Of a stretch of 57,510 nt of DNA, positions 18,801 through 26,508 are shown piece by piece. Made by a program: the position numbers and the translations under genes. Origin of the DNA: Polyangiaceae bacterium. GTDB lineage: Bacteria; Myxococcota_A; Polyangia; Polyangiales; Polyangiaceae. The stretch spans positions 1 to 57,510 of the forward strand of contig JALHPN010000029.1 of assembly GCA_022842465.1 (NCBI GenBank). Reading direction: 5' to 3'. Under the pieces are notes generated by a model. That model saw nothing but the letters and a program-made list of their open reading frames with translations. It did no database searches and was not told the DNA's origin. Each line of letters opens with the position of its first letter. The first letter of the stretch is position 1.

Positions 18801-18984
18801 GCTGGCGCTCGCCGTCGTCGGGGGCCTCCTCTCCTCGACGTTCCTCTCCCTCTTCCTCGTGCCGGCGATGTTCACGTTCCTCGCGAAGCCCGCCTCGCGC
18901 GACCCGGAGGACGCCGTCCTCGACGACCCGACCTCCGGTCATCTGGAGATCGACCCCGACGGTCACGTCGTGGCGGCGGAGTGA
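15808..18984 (+). CDS. RND efflux permease with atypical proton-relay residues
   Basis: At 1,058 residues this has the size and layout of an AcrB/HAE-type RND pump: a first membrane helix at the extreme N terminus, two large periplasmic loops and two groups of five to six helices (about 335-540 and 860-1030). It starts with GTG inside the adaptor stop codon (GTGA). The helix-4 motif reads Leu-Val-Asp-Ile (Asp399, Ile400), so the second Asp of the usual Asp-Asp pair is missing. The helix-10 Lys of AcrB is replaced by Ser937 in Val-Ser-Asn-Gly. Ser-Asn-Gly is common in one clade of uncharacterised RND pumps. It should export small molecules or ions using the proton gradient. Confidence 0.9.
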   Translation: MTRLALKNPIFVLMLCIALVVFAGVVTPRMSVDTFPELSPPVLVIGTKASGMGPSDVEKTLTWRLEKAVSATPGVDHVESVSRSGLSIIFVWLKWGTDLNAAQSVVQQQVAFAMSSVPKTLGIIPPFILQYDPSNAPVMQIAVYGGGLSAAQLYDYAANVVEPLVEGIAGVASASPNGGKERQINVIVDPVRAAARGLTSTDIAKAVERANALLPSGRMNPDTFSANVYTNAVPKAVADIGDAVVKMQGGVPVLIRDVATIEDGGSKDAQAVTINGEKGVYLNVLRVPGGNVVAINDQIKQIVSNLKDLPPGVHLEPIFDQSTFVRSTIEGLQKEIFQALVLIGLVILLFLQSPRSVLISAISVPVSFSIILIVLYATGQSLNAFTLGGLTLSMGPLVDISVVVLESIHRNGHGRSRALAALTGANSVAIPALAATLATLAVLLPVALLAGLAKKLFVPLALTVATGMIAGYLVSMIVTPVACRYLLPKTHKEPGRLAGAVQRAVAKVGSGYADLLRVVLPYRMWVAGAAVVLVAASGWAAARLPTTFFPDIDESMERVYVRFTAGTSLEEASAKTVAIAKTLEQKLPPGTVKLVLTNVGSPSKARSAMTSPNMGPHQGFVRVELTEAGKRELGQRELSDMMREILEHSYPGVDFLQAPGGLVASVFSNGYIAPLVVEVKGSDLDGMLDASRKVAEVARRVPGIRDVYLRLENDYPEMRVTTDRETAGLVGVSARDAAQTTLEATLGNVNTPAVWTDQNNGQSYYVVTYYDDQVVKDMATLGEVPVRVAANGTTVTLGAYGNIERATGPVLVTRNQLTRVAHVYMQTERRDIGSAAAELERRLRADPTTKDVPFSFVGQIELMRTTFSGLGGALGLAVMVVFMIMATQFKSLRLPFVMLFTIPVSLVGIVLALLAAGQGFSITALMGVLMVIGIAVSNGILMVDHANRELAGGMAPAEAVVDAARVRFTPIAMTSLATIFGLLPTALGLDEASAANQPLALAVVGGLLSSTFLSLFLVPAMFTFLAKPASRDPEDAVLDDPTSGHLEIDPDGHVVAAE

Positions 18985-18987
18985 CCG

Positions 18988-19656
18988 TCAATAGAACTGG
19001 ACGTTGAGCCCGAACGCGCCGCCGAGCGCGTTCGTGCCGTCGACGTGCACCGGCGTCGCCTCGGCGTAGAGGGAGAGCCCCCACTCGCGGTCGAGGTGCA
19101 CGTTCCACCCGACGCGCCCGGTCGCGGCGATGCCGAAGGTCGCCGGGGCCCCCGCGCGTTCGGCAGCCGGCATGTAGGGGTTGTTGAAGAGCATCCCGAG
19201 CCCGAGACCGCCGCTCACGAAGACGCGATCGGTCAGGAAGACCTGCGCGGAGAGACCGTAGAAGGCGAGCACCGTCTGCTCGATCCCGAAGCCGCGATCG
19301 CGGAACGTGCTCGTCCCCGTGGCGCGGAACGAGAGGGCGAGGTCGCGCGAGACGAACCCGCCGACCCCGAGGTTGATGGGCGCCAGCCCGATGGGCGCCG
19401 TGGCGGCATAGGTCGGCGCGCTGTCGAAGGTCGTGTGCGACAGGCCGACCCCGAGCTCGACGGTCAGGCCGCGGCGAGAAGGTCCGAGCGTCACGTTCGG
19501 CACGCGCGGAGGAGGTGTGTATGCGTAGGCCTCGGGAGGCTCCGCGGCGACGGCGGGCGGCGCCGTCTGGGCGGAGGCACCGCGGGGAAGAACGAAGGCG
19601 ACGAGGAAGAGGCAGAGCGGGAGGAGGAGAGCGAAACGCGACGATGGCACGGGCAT
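18988..19656 (-). CDS. Outer membrane beta-barrel protein
   Basis: This 222-residue protein has a signal peptide (Ala-Ser-Ala-Gln about residue 30), a Pro-rich linker and then eight or so amphipathic strands, rich in Gly and aromatic residues. It ends in Asn-Val-Gln-Phe-Tyr, a proper barrel end signal. The pattern fits an OmpW/OmpA-like eight-stranded barrel, but no specific family motif is visible. The gene converges on the efflux permease with only three bases between the stops, and its promoter probably lies in the 200-base gap up to 19862. Confidence 0.75.
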   Translation of the reverse strand: MPVPSSRFALLLPLCLFLVAFVLPRGASAQTAPPAVAAEPPEAYAYTPPPRVPNVTLGPSRRGLTVELGVGLSHTTFDSAPTYAATAPIGLAPINLGVGGFVSRDLALSFRATGTSTFRDRGFGIEQTVLAFYGLSAQVFLTDRVFVSGGLGLGMLFNNPYMPAAERAGAPATFGIAATGRVGWNVHLDREWGLSLYAEATPVHVDGTNALGGAFGLNVQFY

Positions 19657-19862
19657 GCGTTCGGACCGCGCGCGTCGCAGGCGTGACGAGCGCGGGCTCA
19701 GCTCCTGGGATCACGAACCGTGCCGTACGGTGGGTGCTCGATTCATGCGCTCTGCAGCGATGTCGCGACCTTCGCGTGAACGCCGGTTCGCGTCGCGCGC
19801 GTGCCTACGGACGAGGTCTGGAGTCGCGTCGGGCGCGCCCGGCTCGCCGAACGACGACGGAG

Positions 19863-20813
19863 TCAACGCGGCGACGTCAGCAGCGCGCGCGCAGGCTCCG
19901 AGAGGAGGACGTCGCGCACGCGTAGGTCGGGGTCGGCGCCGCGGTCGATCCACGCCGCGAGGAGCTCCGCCATGCCCGCGGGCGGCTCCTTTCGACTGCC
20001 GGGCGGCATGTGCTCGTCGTCGTCGTCGGGTAGATGCATGCGGGTGACGACGAGGCTTTTCGCGCTGCTGCGCGCCACGTAGCCAGGACCGTGCTTTCCC
20101 CCGGCGCGCATCGCCTCGAGCGTGTCGAGCCGCAGGCGGCCCTTCGAGCGACGCTCGCCGTGACACTCGACGCAGTGGGTGTCGAGGAGAGGCTGGAGGA
20201 CGTCCGCGAGCACCTTCACGTCGCTCCCCGGGGGACCGGACGGAGCCGTCGGTGCGACGGCCGTCGGAGGCGCGTCGCCGCCCAGGTAGCCCTCGCCGTG
20301 GGTGAGGGTCCCGCCGAAGTGAGCGCCCACCGTCATCAGCGCCGCCGTGAGGACGAGGAGCCCGCGAAACGCGCCGTCGAACCGCCCGCGTGCGAAGGCG
20401 GCGGCGGCGCATGCCGTGAGGGACGCCATCGTCACCCAACGATGGAGGGCGAGGTGCCTCGGAGCGTGGCCGCCGCCTGCGGCGAGGAGGACGCCGAGGA
20501 CGAATGCCAAGGCCGCGCTCACGAAGAGGAGGGGGACGGCGAGATCGAGCGCGGCCGCGGTCCGCGCGCGCTCGCGCGGGCTCGCCACGGAGAGCGCCTC
20601 CAGCAGCACCACGAGGACGAGCGCGCCGAGCGGGAGGTGGAGCGCGAGGACGTGGAAGCGACCGAGCACGTCGGTGAGGCCCCCCGCCCGCGTGGCGCTG
20701 CCCGGCGGCAGCGCGAACGCGAGGGCCGTCGCGGAGGCGACGACCGCCGCCGCAGCTTTCCACCCGATGAGACGCACGGCGCGGTCGGGAGAGAGGGGAG
20801 CTTCCGTCGGCAC
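19863..20813 (-). CDS. Membrane protein with C-terminal cytochrome c domain (planctomycete type)
   Basis: I start at GTG 20813; the frame continues upstream but would run into the divergent dehydrogenase gene. The 316-residue protein has about five membrane helices in the first 170 residues, arranged like a DUF2231 protein. A single haem-binding Cys-Val-Glu-Cys-His (about 212) follows, with a Met-Pro-Pro-Gly distal-ligand motif about 60 residues later. This is the planctomycete cytochrome c pattern (PSCyt1). It is likely an electron carrier anchored in the inner membrane with the haem in the periplasm. No oxidase gene is nearby. Confidence 0.8.
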   Translation of the reverse strand: MPTEAPLSPDRAVRLIGWKAAAAVVASATALAFALPPGSATRAGGLTDVLGRFHVLALHLPLGALVLVVLLEALSVASPRERARTAAALDLAVPLLFVSAALAFVLGVLLAAGGGHAPRHLALHRWVTMASLTACAAAAFARGRFDGAFRGLLVLTAALMTVGAHFGGTLTHGEGYLGGDAPPTAVAPTAPSGPPGSDVKVLADVLQPLLDTHCVECHGERRSKGRLRLDTLEAMRAGGKHGPGYVARSSAKSLVVTRMHLPDDDDEHMPPGSRKEPPAGMAELLAAWIDRGADPDLRVRDVLLSEPARALLTSPR

Positions 20814-20864
20814 GTGCGCCGAGCGTAGCGCGAACCGCGTCTTTCCGGCTCCTCGAGACCGAGC

Positions 20865-20870
20865 TAGCCT
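20865..20870 (+). promoter_or_regulatory. -10-like element for the alcohol dehydrogenase gene
   Basis: TAGCCT ends ten bases before the ATG at 20881 and there is no Shine-Dalgarno sequence. The 67-base gap to the divergent cytochrome gene must hold both promoters. Confidence 0.4.
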
Positions 20871-20880
20871 GCTCGGTCGC

Positions 20881-22014
20881 ATGAGCATCGTGACCTGGAG
20901 CTTTCCGACCACCATCGTCTTCGGCAACGGCAGCCTCACCAAGCTCCCCGACCACGTGAGGCGTGCGTCCGGGACGCGCGCGCTCGTCGTCTGCGACCCC
21001 GGCGTCGTCCGCGCGGGCATCGCAGAGCGGGTGAAGCGCGTGCTCGAGGGGGCCGGGATCGCCGCCGCGATCTTCGATCGGGTCGCTCCGAACCCCGTCG
21101 AGGAGAACGTCTTCGAGGGTGCGGCGGCGTTCAAGGCGCACGGCGCGGACGTCGTCGTCTCGGTCGGCGGGGGTGCCCCGCTCGACACCGGCAAGCTCAT
21201 CGCCCTTCGCACGACGCACGAGCGGCCGCTCCACGAGTACGACGACGCGATCGGCGGTGACGCCCACATCACGTCGAACGTCCCGCCGATCCTCACCGTC
21301 CCGACCACGGCGGGCACCGGGAGCGAGGTCGGGCGCTCCGGCGTCGTGACGTTGAAGGCGACGGGTCGGAAGACGGTCATCTTCAGCCCGTACCTCCTCG
21401 CGAAGGCGGCGATCCTCGACCCCGAGCTCACGACGAGCATGCCCGCGCGCGTGACGGCGGCGACCGGGTTCGATGCGCTCACGCACAACATCGAGGCGTA
21501 CCTCTCGCTCGGGGATCACCCGATGGCGGACGGCATCGCGCTCGCGGGCGTCGAGCTCTGCGCGAAGTACCTCCAGACCGCGGTCGAGAACGGGGCCGAC
21601 CTCGAAGCGCGCGGCGGGATGATGAAGGCGGCGATGATGGGCGCTGTCGCGTTCCAGAAGGGGCTCGGCGTCTGCCACTCGCTCGCGCACCCACTCTCGA
21701 GCGAGAAGGACATGCACCACGGCCTCGCGAACGCGCTCTGTCTCCCTGCGGTCATGGACTTCAACAACATCACCGTCCCCGATCGCATCGAACGCGTACG
21801 TCGCGTCGTCGACGTGACGGCGACGAGCCTCTCGAACGCGATCCGCTCGCTCCGCGAGAAGGTCGGGCTCCCGAGCGGCCTCGGCGCCGAGGGCGTGACG
21901 AAGGCGGACATCGGCAAGCTCGCGGACAAGGCGATGGAAGACGCGTGCCACCGGTCGAACCCGCGTCCCTGCACCCGCGAGGACATGATGAAGCTCTACG
22001 ACGTCTCCCTGTGA
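20881..22014 (+). CDS. Iron-containing alcohol dehydrogenase
   Basis: The 377-residue protein is a full-length group III dehydrogenase. It has Gly-Gly-Gly-Ala-Pro-Leu-Asp-Thr-Gly-Lys (about 96-105) for NAD binding and Pro-Thr-Thr-Ala-Gly-Thr-Gly-Ser-Glu-Val (about 141-150). The metal ligands Asp198, His202, His266 and His280 show the spacing known from FucO/AdhB. It oxidises or reduces an alcohol/aldehyde with NAD(P) and Fe(II); the substrate is not determined. The stop overlaps the GTG start of a broken dehydrogenase gene (GTGA), so this was probably once a two-gene operon for alcohol metabolism. Confidence 0.92.
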   Translation: MSIVTWSFPTTIVFGNGSLTKLPDHVRRASGTRALVVCDPGVVRAGIAERVKRVLEGAGIAAAIFDRVAPNPVEENVFEGAAAFKAHGADVVVSVGGGAPLDTGKLIALRTTHERPLHEYDDAIGGDAHITSNVPPILTVPTTAGTGSEVGRSGVVTLKATGRKTVIFSPYLLAKAAILDPELTTSMPARVTAATGFDALTHNIEAYLSLGDHPMADGIALAGVELCAKYLQTAVENGADLEARGGMMKAAMMGAVAFQKGLGVCHSLAHPLSSEKDMHHGLANALCLPAVMDFNNITVPDRIERVRRVVDVTATSLSNAIRSLREKVGLPSGLGAEGVTKADIGKLADKAMEDACHRSNPRPCTREDMMKLYDVSL

Positions 22015-22214
22015 CGAAGAAGGTCGTCCTGGTCTGAGGTCTCGGCACCGGCATCTCCGATGCCGTCGCGCGAAGGTTCGGCGAGGAAGGTCATGCCGTC
22101 GCGATCGTCGCGCGGAACGGCGTCTACGCGATGGGATCACCGGTTCGCAGCTTCAATGAAGAAGTGATGAAGTGGACCAACCGCCTCGTCGAGGACACCA
22201 AAGTCGGCACATGA
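22011..22214 (+). pseudogene. Broken short-chain dehydrogenase joined to a foreign C-terminal tail
   Basis: Starting at GTG 22011 (overlapping the preceding stop), the frame reads like the N terminus of a short-chain dehydrogenase: Val-Val-Leu-Val, then Gly-Leu-Gly-Thr-Gly-Ile and an Ala-Arg-Arg-Phe-Gly-Glu-Glu-Gly helix. It is interrupted by TGA at 22035, where the Thr of the nucleotide-binding Thr-Gly-x(3)-Gly-x-Gly motif is expected. After about codon 40 (near 22127) the dehydrogenase pattern stops. It is replaced, still in frame, by about 28 residues rich in Asn, Glu, Lys and Thr ending at TGA 22214. That tail sits seven bases before an immunity gene and is probably the end of a lost toxin-like protein. 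The join is a deletion or recombination scar. Confidence 0.65.
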
Positions 22215-22221
22215 GCACACC

Positions 22222-22797
22222 ATGGACACACTGATCTGGACCTTCAGCCCGGTAGCGCATGCGGCCAACCTGTACGAGCTCAGGGGGCTCGACAAATCCT
22301 TCCGGCTCTCAAGGGGCGTGCCGCTGCTCGCGGGGTTTCCGTCCGACGTGGCGTTCCACATGAACCCCGATTTCCCGGACGACCTGGTGCTGCCCGACTG
22401 CGCGGACAACGTGAAGGACGCGGTGCTGGTCTCGGAGCGCGTGCACCGGTTCCTGCTGGAACTCGGTCTCCCGAAGGTGGAGTTCCTGCCGGTGTCGATC
22501 ATCGACCACAAGGGCCGCGTGGCGAGCCGAAGCCACGTGATCGTGCACCCCATCGAGCCCGTGCCCTGCATCGACCTTCAGGATTCGGTCTACGTGCGCA
22601 GCGAGATCGTGGCCGACAAGCTGCAGGACGTGACCCGGCTCGTGCTGGACCCGTCGCGCGTGCCCGCGGATCGGCCGATCTTCAAGGCGCAGGGTCTTGC
22701 GCGCGCGACCTTCGTGCACCGCGAGCTAGCGCAGGCGATCAGCCGCGAGGGCTTTTCGGGCGTAGGCTGGATCGAGATCGACCGGTTCAGGAACTGA
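22222..22797 (+). CDS. Imm11-family (DUF1629-like) immunity protein
   Basis: This 191-residue protein matches the general pattern of the Imm11/MXAN_0049 family. It has Leu-x(4)-Pro-Leu-Leu-Ala-Gly-Phe-Pro near the start, an acidic Leu-Pro-Asp segment, Val-Ser-Glu-Arg (about 72-75), Glu-Phe-Leu-Pro-Val (about 90), a Phe-Lys block followed by Arg-Ala-Thr-Phe-Val near 160, and a C-terminal Gly-x-Gly-Trp. The family neutralises polymorphic toxins in the cytoplasm. Its codons differ from the neighbours: CTG is common for Leu where they use CTC, and GC content is lower. No intact toxin gene precedes it, only a short tail, so it is an orphan, apparently transferred in. Confidence 0.7.
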   Translation: MDTLIWTFSPVAHAANLYELRGLDKSFRLSRGVPLLAGFPSDVAFHMNPDFPDDLVLPDCADNVKDAVLVSERVHRFLLELGLPKVEFLPVSIIDHKGRVASRSHVIVHPIEPVPCIDLQDSVYVRSEIVADKLQDVTRLVLDPSRVPADRPIFKAQGLARATFVHRELAQAISREGFSGVGWIEIDRFRN

Positions 22798-22799
22798 GG

Positions 22800-23051
22800 G
22801 TCTTCGGCGCGCAGCATGAGGCTCGGCGACCAGTTCGAGGCCATGGCGTACGACATCGCCTTCTGACTCAGCCCTTCACGAATCTCGAATAACGGCTCGA
22901 TGACCTCGGCGAGGTTTGCGTGAACATGCGCGCCTAGCTGCGTGGGGCGGCCATCGTTTCGCTGCTCGCACGCTCGGGATGCCCAGGCGTTTCGACTGGC
23001 GTGTGTGTCGGAGAACTCCGCGCCGTGCTCGTTCACGAGCCGGTAGAGCAC
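22800..23051 (-). pseudogene. Remnant of an unidentified gene
   Basis: From a GTG at 23051, 46 bases after the stop of the membrane protein gene, a minus-strand frame gives about 84 residues that look protein-like. They include Asn-Glu-His-Gly, Ser-Asp-Thr-His-Ala-Ser-Arg and Gly-Ala-His-Val-His-Ala-Asn, and use mixed, non-local codons (TTA, CTA, ATT, CGT). The frame stays open to 22590 only because it runs antisense through the immunity gene, so the real gene has lost its 3' part or shares an artificial end. I do not recognise the family. The only other content of 22798-23097 is this fragment. Confidence 0.35.
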
Positions 23052-23097
23052 CTTCGCGTGCGGGCGCGCGCGGCCTCGACTGCCCGGGGCTCGTCCG

Positions 23098-24747
23098 TCA
23101 GGGCGTCCGCTCGTTCCAGCGCGGATCCGGCGCGGCCGCGATGTCCTCGATCACGTCGTCGACCTCCGGGGCGGCGCCCTCGCCCCGCTGCTGCTCGCGC
23201 ATCGCGGCGAGCCCCATCTCGAGGCGCCGCCGCTGTTCGAGCGCCGCCCAGGTCATGCCCTTCAAGGGGGTCTTCCGCGGCCGCAGGATCCAGCGCGGTC
23301 GGGCGTCGAACCCCGCCATGCCGGTGTGCTCGCGCTCCTCGAGCCGCGACGCGACGAAGTAGTTCTCCGCCATCGCCTCGTCGATGTCGCGGCACCCGCG
23401 CTGCCGGCAGTGCACCTCGAACGGCGCGTCGACGAAGATGCCGGCGTAGCGGCGCTCGCGGAGCGCCGCGAGGTGATCGGCGGGTGCGGGGTCGCCCGCG
23501 CGGAGGACGTCGAAGAGGGCGGCCGAGTGGTAGTGCATCCGCTTCGTCAGGTTGCCCACCGGCGTGACGACGACGTCGCCCTCCTTCTCGAGCGAACGGA
23601 CGGCCGCCTCGAGCTTGGCCTTGTCCCGCACGTCCGACGGGCCCGGCGCGACGTCGTTGGGATCGAACACGAGGCCGAGGAGCTGGAGCCCGACGAGCGC
23701 GAGGGCGCCGGCCTCGACGAGGGGCCCGCCCTTCGACGAGGCTCGCGTGGCGGCGGCGGCGGCGGCGGCGCAGCCGAGGGGGGTCCACGCGAGCAGCACG
23801 TTCTGCCAGCCGCCGCGATGCGCGCGGAGCGAGAAGGACGCCGCGAGGAGCGCGACGAGGAGGACGGCCATCGTCGTGCTCTTCCAGGTCGTCGTGTCGG
23901 CGGGCTCCTCGCCGCGCCGGCGCGCGAGGAGCGCGCGTGCCTCCCAGACGATGAGTGCGAAGCTGCCGCCGGCGAGGACGAAGGCCTTCGGGAGATCGGT
24001 GATGAAGAACACCGAGAGGAGCGCGGGCTCGATCCCGTGTGAGCCCGGGAGCTTCATGCAGTAATACCGCCACCACCCGCCGGTCGTGATCTCGAGGTAG
24101 CCCGCGAGGAGGACGAGGACGGCCCCGCCGGCCGCGCCGAGGACGAGCGCGCGCCGCCTCTCCCCGGACAGGAGGAGCCCGGCGAAGGCGCCCGCGAACG
24201 CGAAGAGGCCTGGCTGCTTCGCGAAGAACGAGAGGCCGAGAACGGCGCCGGCGATCGCCGTCCGCGCGTGCGTCTCGCCCCCGAGCAAGGTGGCGACGCC
24301 GGCGACGACCAGCGCGCTCCCGAGGGGATCGACCCGCTCCAGATCGAAGAAGAAGAGCGTCAGCGAGAAGCACGCGACGTGGAGGAGGACGGAGACGGCG
24401 CTCCACCAGCGATCGGCCCCGAGGCTCCGCGCGAGGCGATGCACACAGACCCCCGCCGAGGCCGTCGCGAGCACCGACACGACCTTGCACGCGACGAACG
24501 TGGACGTCACGCGCGCGAGGGCAGCCGAGAGCCAGTAGTAGAGCGGCGGGTAGAGGAACGAGATGAACTCGCCCGACGGCGGCGCGTAGATCGGGAGGCC
24601 CGCCTTCACGCGGTCGACGGTGTCGCGGATCGAGCCGGTCATCCACTCGGCGTCGACGGGGTACGCGAAGCGCAGAGAGACGACGTAGAGCAAGAGGCCG
24701 ACGTGGGCGACCCCGAGGAGGAGGACGATGATGCGGAGCGCGCGCAC
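23098..24747 (-). CDS. Polytopic membrane protein, GT-C/PMT-like glycosyltransferase
   Basis: The 549-residue protein starts with GTG and has about ten membrane helices up to residue 360, followed by a soluble C-terminal domain of about 170 residues. The first periplasmic loop contains Asp-Ala-Glu-Trp (about 33) and then Tyr-Pro-Pro-Leu-Tyr-Tyr (about 67), as in PMT/ArnT-type GT-C enzymes, where an acidic residue in loop 1 is catalytic. Loop 2 has Phe-Asp-Leu-Glu-Arg-Val-Asp-Pro-Leu. These enzymes use lipid-phosphate-linked sugars. A (CGG)n run near 23750 encodes a poly-Ala helix. It lies 27 bases downstream of the next membrane protein gene. Confidence 0.7.
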   Translation of the reverse strand: MRALRIIVLLLGVAHVGLLLYVVSLRFAYPVDAEWMTGSIRDTVDRVKAGLPIYAPPSGEFISFLYPPLYYWLSAALARVTSTFVACKVVSVLATASAGVCVHRLARSLGADRWWSAVSVLLHVACFSLTLFFFDLERVDPLGSALVVAGVATLLGGETHARTAIAGAVLGLSFFAKQPGLFAFAGAFAGLLLSGERRRALVLGAAGGAVLVLLAGYLEITTGGWWRYYCMKLPGSHGIEPALLSVFFITDLPKAFVLAGGSFALIVWEARALLARRRGEEPADTTTWKSTTMAVLLVALLAASFSLRAHRGGWQNVLLAWTPLGCAAAAAAATRASSKGGPLVEAGALALVGLQLLGLVFDPNDVAPGPSDVRDKAKLEAAVRSLEKEGDVVVTPVGNLTKRMHYHSAALFDVLRAGDPAPADHLAALRERRYAGIFVDAPFEVHCRQRGCRDIDEAMAENYFVASRLEEREHTGMAGFDARPRWILRPRKTPLKGMTWAALEQRRRLEMGLAAMREQQRGEGAAPEVDDVIEDIAAAPDPRWNERTP

Positions 24748-24774
24748 GACCGCCGTCTCCCTACCATGGAGACG

Positions 24775-26508
24775 TCACGGCCAGTAAGGCCGCGGCGGCG
24801 CGAGCGAGTCGGGCTGGGGGAGGAGCGGCGGGGCCACGCGGAAGCCGTCGAAGTTGTCGGGCGGCGGCTCGTCGGCGCGCGAGGCGAACGGCGCCGGATC
24901 GTAGGGGACGAGCGTGTCCTTCTCGCGTCGCCCGTGGTCCGTGTAGAGCCACAGGGTGCGGTCGGGGAAGCGCCTACGGAGCTCGTCCACGAGGGCAGGG
25001 TGGAACTTGGCGAACACGACGTCGCCCGCGTCGCGGAGATCGACCGGGTTCTCGGCGAGCGCCGCGAGCGCGCGGATGTTGAGCATCCACATGGCGCCGT
25101 CGGGCACGATCGCGGTCCACCCGAGCTTCGGGTTGTAGAGGTCGTCGGGTCCGAAGGCGACCATGACCAGCGCCCGACCGCCCTTCCACGTGTCGACGAG
25201 GCGCGCGTAGCGATCGTCGACGGCCCAGTACCCCCACACGGGGTCTTTGATCTCGGTCCAGGTGCGGCGATACGCGAAGGCGTTCCACGCCGTCGTGACG
25301 ACGAGGAGCCCGACGACGACGCGGCGGCGCAGCGCCTCGCCCCGCGCGATCCCCACCGCGCCGAGCGCGACGACGATCACCGTCGCGGGGAGGGCGCTCT
25401 GGTAGAACCGCGCGCCGAAGCAGGTCCCGCCGTGCCAGTAGAGCGCGTAGAGGAGGATCGAGAGGACGGGGACGAGGACGAAGAGGCCCGACCGACGGCG
25501 CGTCTCCTTCCGCGCGAGGGCCGACACGAGGCCGACGACGAGGAGCGGACCGCAGGCGAGGAGGAGCCACGCGGTCATGTTGTCGCCGAGGTTCGAGAGC
25601 GCGTTCGCGATCGTGTGACGCGCGTCGTGCACGGTGAGATCGCAGCCGTGGCCGGCGCCGAGCCCGAGCGCGTTGCAGCCCTTCCGGTACTGGAAGAAGG
25701 GGAGATCGGCCGGCGCGAGGTGCTCGTCGAAGTAGGCCATCTGCGGGAAGCGGAGCGCCGAGCCGGTGAGCGCGTGATTGAACGCGAGCAGGCCGATCGT
25801 CGGAGGCAGCGCCGCGAGCCCGGCCGCGAGCACCTGCCGGACCGTGGCGCGGAGGGAGAGCACCTCTGCGCGCGCCGCGAGGAGGATCCCGAGGGCGAGA
25901 AACGCGCCGAGGATCGTCCCACACAGCGGCCGTGTGGCGGCGGCGATCCCGAGCGCGAGGCCGGCGGCGGCGGCGAGCGACACCCGTGGCGGCGCCTCCC
26001 CGACCTCGCGGATCACGAGCTCGGCGACGAAGACCAGGATGACCGCCGCCGCGCAGGCGACGAGCGCGTGCGACATGCGGCTCGCCGCGAGGAGCACGGC
26101 CTGCGGGCTCATCGCGTAGAGCGCGGCGGCGACCGCGGCGACGAGCGGCCCGCCGGCGCGTCGTCCCGCTCGCCCGACGAGGAGGACGGTCGTGCCGTGG
26201 AGGAGCGGGTTCACCCACGCGGCGAGCCCGACCTTCTCGCCGATCGCGAGGACGGCGGGCCATCCCGGGGGGAAAATCCCGTAGCGCGCGCCGCGGTCCT
26301 CGAGGAACCACGTCGTGAAGGCGGCGCGGGGGAGGGCCTCCGGGGCGCGGAGCTCGCCGGCCGCGAAGAGCTTCGCCTGGAACGTGTAGGCGATCTCGTC
26401 CATCACGTGCGGCATGTCCCCGAGCGCGACGCGCCCGAGGACACGGGCGAGGACGACCCCGACCACGGCCGAGAGGATCACGGCGAGCCGCGTGTTCTGC
26501 TCCTTCAT
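24775..26508 (-). CDS. Polytopic membrane protein, GT-C-like
   Basis: This 577-residue protein has a dozen or so predicted helices and an early loop with Met-Asp-Glu-Ile-Ala-Tyr (about 36-41). Phe-Pro-Pro-Gly-Trp-Pro-Ala follows, the same acidic-loop then aromatic-Pro-Pro order seen in PMT/ArnT enzymes. A periplasmic Cys-containing loop (about 300-330) and a soluble C-terminal end with Lys-Phe-His-Pro are also present. The start at 26508 overlaps the upstream stop (ATGA), so it is translated with the gene at 26505. It probably transfers sugars to envelope polymers; donor and acceptor are unknown. Confidence 0.7.
   Translation of the reverse strand: MKEQNTRLAVILSAVVGVVLARVLGRVALGDMPHVMDEIAYTFQAKLFAAGELRAPEALPRAAFTTWFLEDRGARYGIFPPGWPAVLAIGEKVGLAAWVNPLLHGTTVLLVGRAGRRAGGPLVAAVAAALYAMSPQAVLLAASRMSHALVACAAAVILVFVAELVIREVGEAPPRVSLAAAAGLALGIAAATRPLCGTILGAFLALGILLAARAEVLSLRATVRQVLAAGLAALPPTIGLLAFNHALTGSALRFPQMAYFDEHLAPADLPFFQYRKGCNALGLGAGHGCDLTVHDARHTIANALSNLGDNMTAWLLLACGPLLVVGLVSALARKETRRRSGLFVLVPVLSILLYALYWHGGTCFGARFYQSALPATVIVVALGAVGIARGEALRRRVVVGLLVVTTAWNAFAYRRTWTEIKDPVWGYWAVDDRYARLVDTWKGGRALVMVAFGPDDLYNPKLGWTAIVPDGAMWMLNIRALAALAENPVDLRDAGDVVFAKFHPALVDELRRRFPDRTLWLYTDHGRREKDTLVPYDPAPFASRADEPPPDNFDGFRVAPPLLPQPDSLAPPRPYWP

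Noticed and set aside
23750-23770. (CGG)n run in the membrane-protein gene
   Set aside because: It encodes an ordinary poly-Ala stretch in a membrane helix and is expected in a high-GC genome.
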